Below, in pieces: positions 63,442-64,000 of a stretch of DNA of 64,000 nucleotides (position 1 is the first letter of the stretch; each line of letters starts with the position of its first letter). The notes beneath the pieces were generated by a model that was not told where the DNA came from, did no database searches, and saw nothing but the letters and a program-made list of their open reading frames with translations. Origin of the DNA: Flavobacterium pokkalii (GTDB lineage: Bacteria; Bacteroidota; Bacteroidia; Flavobacteriales; Flavobacteriaceae); assembly GCF_014596575.1 (NCBI RefSeq), contig NZ_NASZ01000001.1:124001-188000 (forward strand). Direction: 5' to 3'. A program made the translations under genes and the position numbers.

Positions 63442-64000
63442 ATGCAAATGCAAAAAGGGATTGTTATTGTTTTGCTGTTTTGGTTTCAAATGTTTTTCTC
63501 ACAACCCAAAAGCTATCGGATTCACACAGTGGCTTTTTATAATTTTGAAAATCTCTTCGATACAATTAATGATCCGGATACGTACGATGACGAATGGACG
63601 CCGCGGGGAAGTCAGCATTGGACTGCTGAAAAATACCATCAAAAACTGCAAAATTTAGCGCGGGTTCTCGCAGATATTGGAAAACCTGAAAATACTAATT
63701 CGCCTACTTTGATTGGTTGTTCCGAAATTGAAAATCGGGATGTACTGGAAGATTTGGTGCAACAGCCTAATATAGCCATGCAGGATTATGGCATTATTCA
63801 TTTTAATTCGCCGGACAAAAGAGGAATTGATGTGGCTTTGTTGTTTCAAAAGAAATTTTTCATGCCTACTTCTTATACGAATATTCCCTTGTATATTTAT
63901 AGCAAAGGGAAACCGGAAGCTGTAGCAGTGGAAGACAATGATGATGACTTGTCTGAAAATAATTATCAAAACAGGATTTTTACCCGGGACCAACTTTTAG
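63442..64000 (+). CDS. Endonuclease/exonuclease/phosphatase family protein, 3' end outside window
   Basis: At least 186 residues in an open frame that runs off the window. ATG at 63442 starts a signal peptide (KGIVIVLLFWFQMFFSQ). The start of the EEP fold follows: IHTVAFYNFENLFDTINDPDTYDDEWTP, which contains the metal-binding Asn-x-Glu, then LIGCSEIENRDVLEDLV with the second Glu. This subgroup is typically secreted nucleases or phosphatases. The C-terminal half lies beyond 64000. Confidence 0.82.
   Translation, partial: MQMQKGIVIVLLFWFQMFFSQPKSYRIHTVAFYNFENLFDTINDPDTYDDEWTPRGSQHWTAEKYHQKLQNLARVLADIGKPENTNSPTLIGCSEIENRDVLEDLVQQPNIAMQDYGIIHFNSPDKRGIDVALLFQKKFFMPTSYTNIPLYIYSKGKPEAVAVEDNDDDLSENNYQNRIFTRDQLL

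Noticed and set aside
1..64000. tRNA or rRNA genes
   Set aside because: I found no cloverleaf-like or rRNA-like sequence in the intergenic gaps.

Overview
The window looks like a chromosomal segment of a Flavobacterium or close relative (Bacteroidota, Flavobacteriaceae). The grounds are low G+C, AT-rich leaders without Shine-Dalgarno sequences, several TAnnTTTG-type -7 elements, many short lipoprotein signals, and the gene types present (DUF4292 lipoprotein, GH97, TonB receptor with carboxypeptidase-like N-terminal domain, membrane-anchored AraC regulator). All identifications come from reading protein motifs; no database search was run.

Layout. (1) 1-2217: end of the ATP synthase operon (atpA, cut by the window edge, then atpG and a strong terminator). 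(2) 2370-9412: an envelope block with a polysaccharide flippase, dUTPase, a GIY-YIG nuclease flanked by hairpin repeats, a sugar nucleotidyltransferase, a TPR protein, a DUF4292 lipoprotein and an EnvC-like M23 protein. (3) 9428-12783, minus strand: transglutaminase, alpha-E and circularly permuted ATP-grasp genes; the ATP-grasp gene carries an in-frame TAA near its 5' end. (4) 13065-22003: two lipoproteins, an L,D-transpeptidase, a cytochrome c and sugar dehydrogenase pair, an HNH nuclease, a GT39 glycosyltransferase and a PAP2 phosphatase. (5) 22325-36977: a catabolic locus with an SSS symporter, a DapA-like lyase, a 1-kb tandem repeat array, an AraC regulator, an L-fucose isomerase-like protein, two solute-binding-fold proteins without signal peptides, two CaiB/BaiF CoA-transferases, a Gfo/Idh/MocA oxidoreductase, a MaoC hydratase and a FucP-like permease. 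(6) 37045-38451, minus: an ApeA-like HEPN protein, a candidate phage-defence gene. (7) 38643-49020: a pectin/glycan block with GH28, PL10 pectate lyase, GH97, an AraC regulator, a TonB receptor and a secreted tyrosine phosphatase-like protein. (8) 49272-64000: S8 and M1 peptidases, an orphan AT-rich gene, mfd, a CHASE4 hybrid histidine kinase, an outer-membrane barrel, an ACT-like protein, YraN, an S66 carboxypeptidase and the start of an endonuclease/exonuclease/phosphatase protein.

How it fits together. Blocks 5 and 7 look like a saprophyte's plant-polysaccharide programme: secreted pectinases and a TonB receptor bring in oligosaccharides, and the block 5 enzymes process an unusual sugar or sugar acid. 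Two promoters in block 5 share an 18-bp motif (17 identical) set the same 42 bp from a candidate -7 box, which suggests one regulator. The TonB receptor promoter has a 12-bp direct repeat with a 21-bp period beside an AraC gene.

The most unusual signals are the block 5 gene set (cytosolic solute-binding proteins with CoA-transferases and no transporter), the GIY-YIG gene between inverted GNRA-type hairpins, intergenic hairpins whose arms are built from 7-10 nt tandem words, and the 1-kb repeat array.
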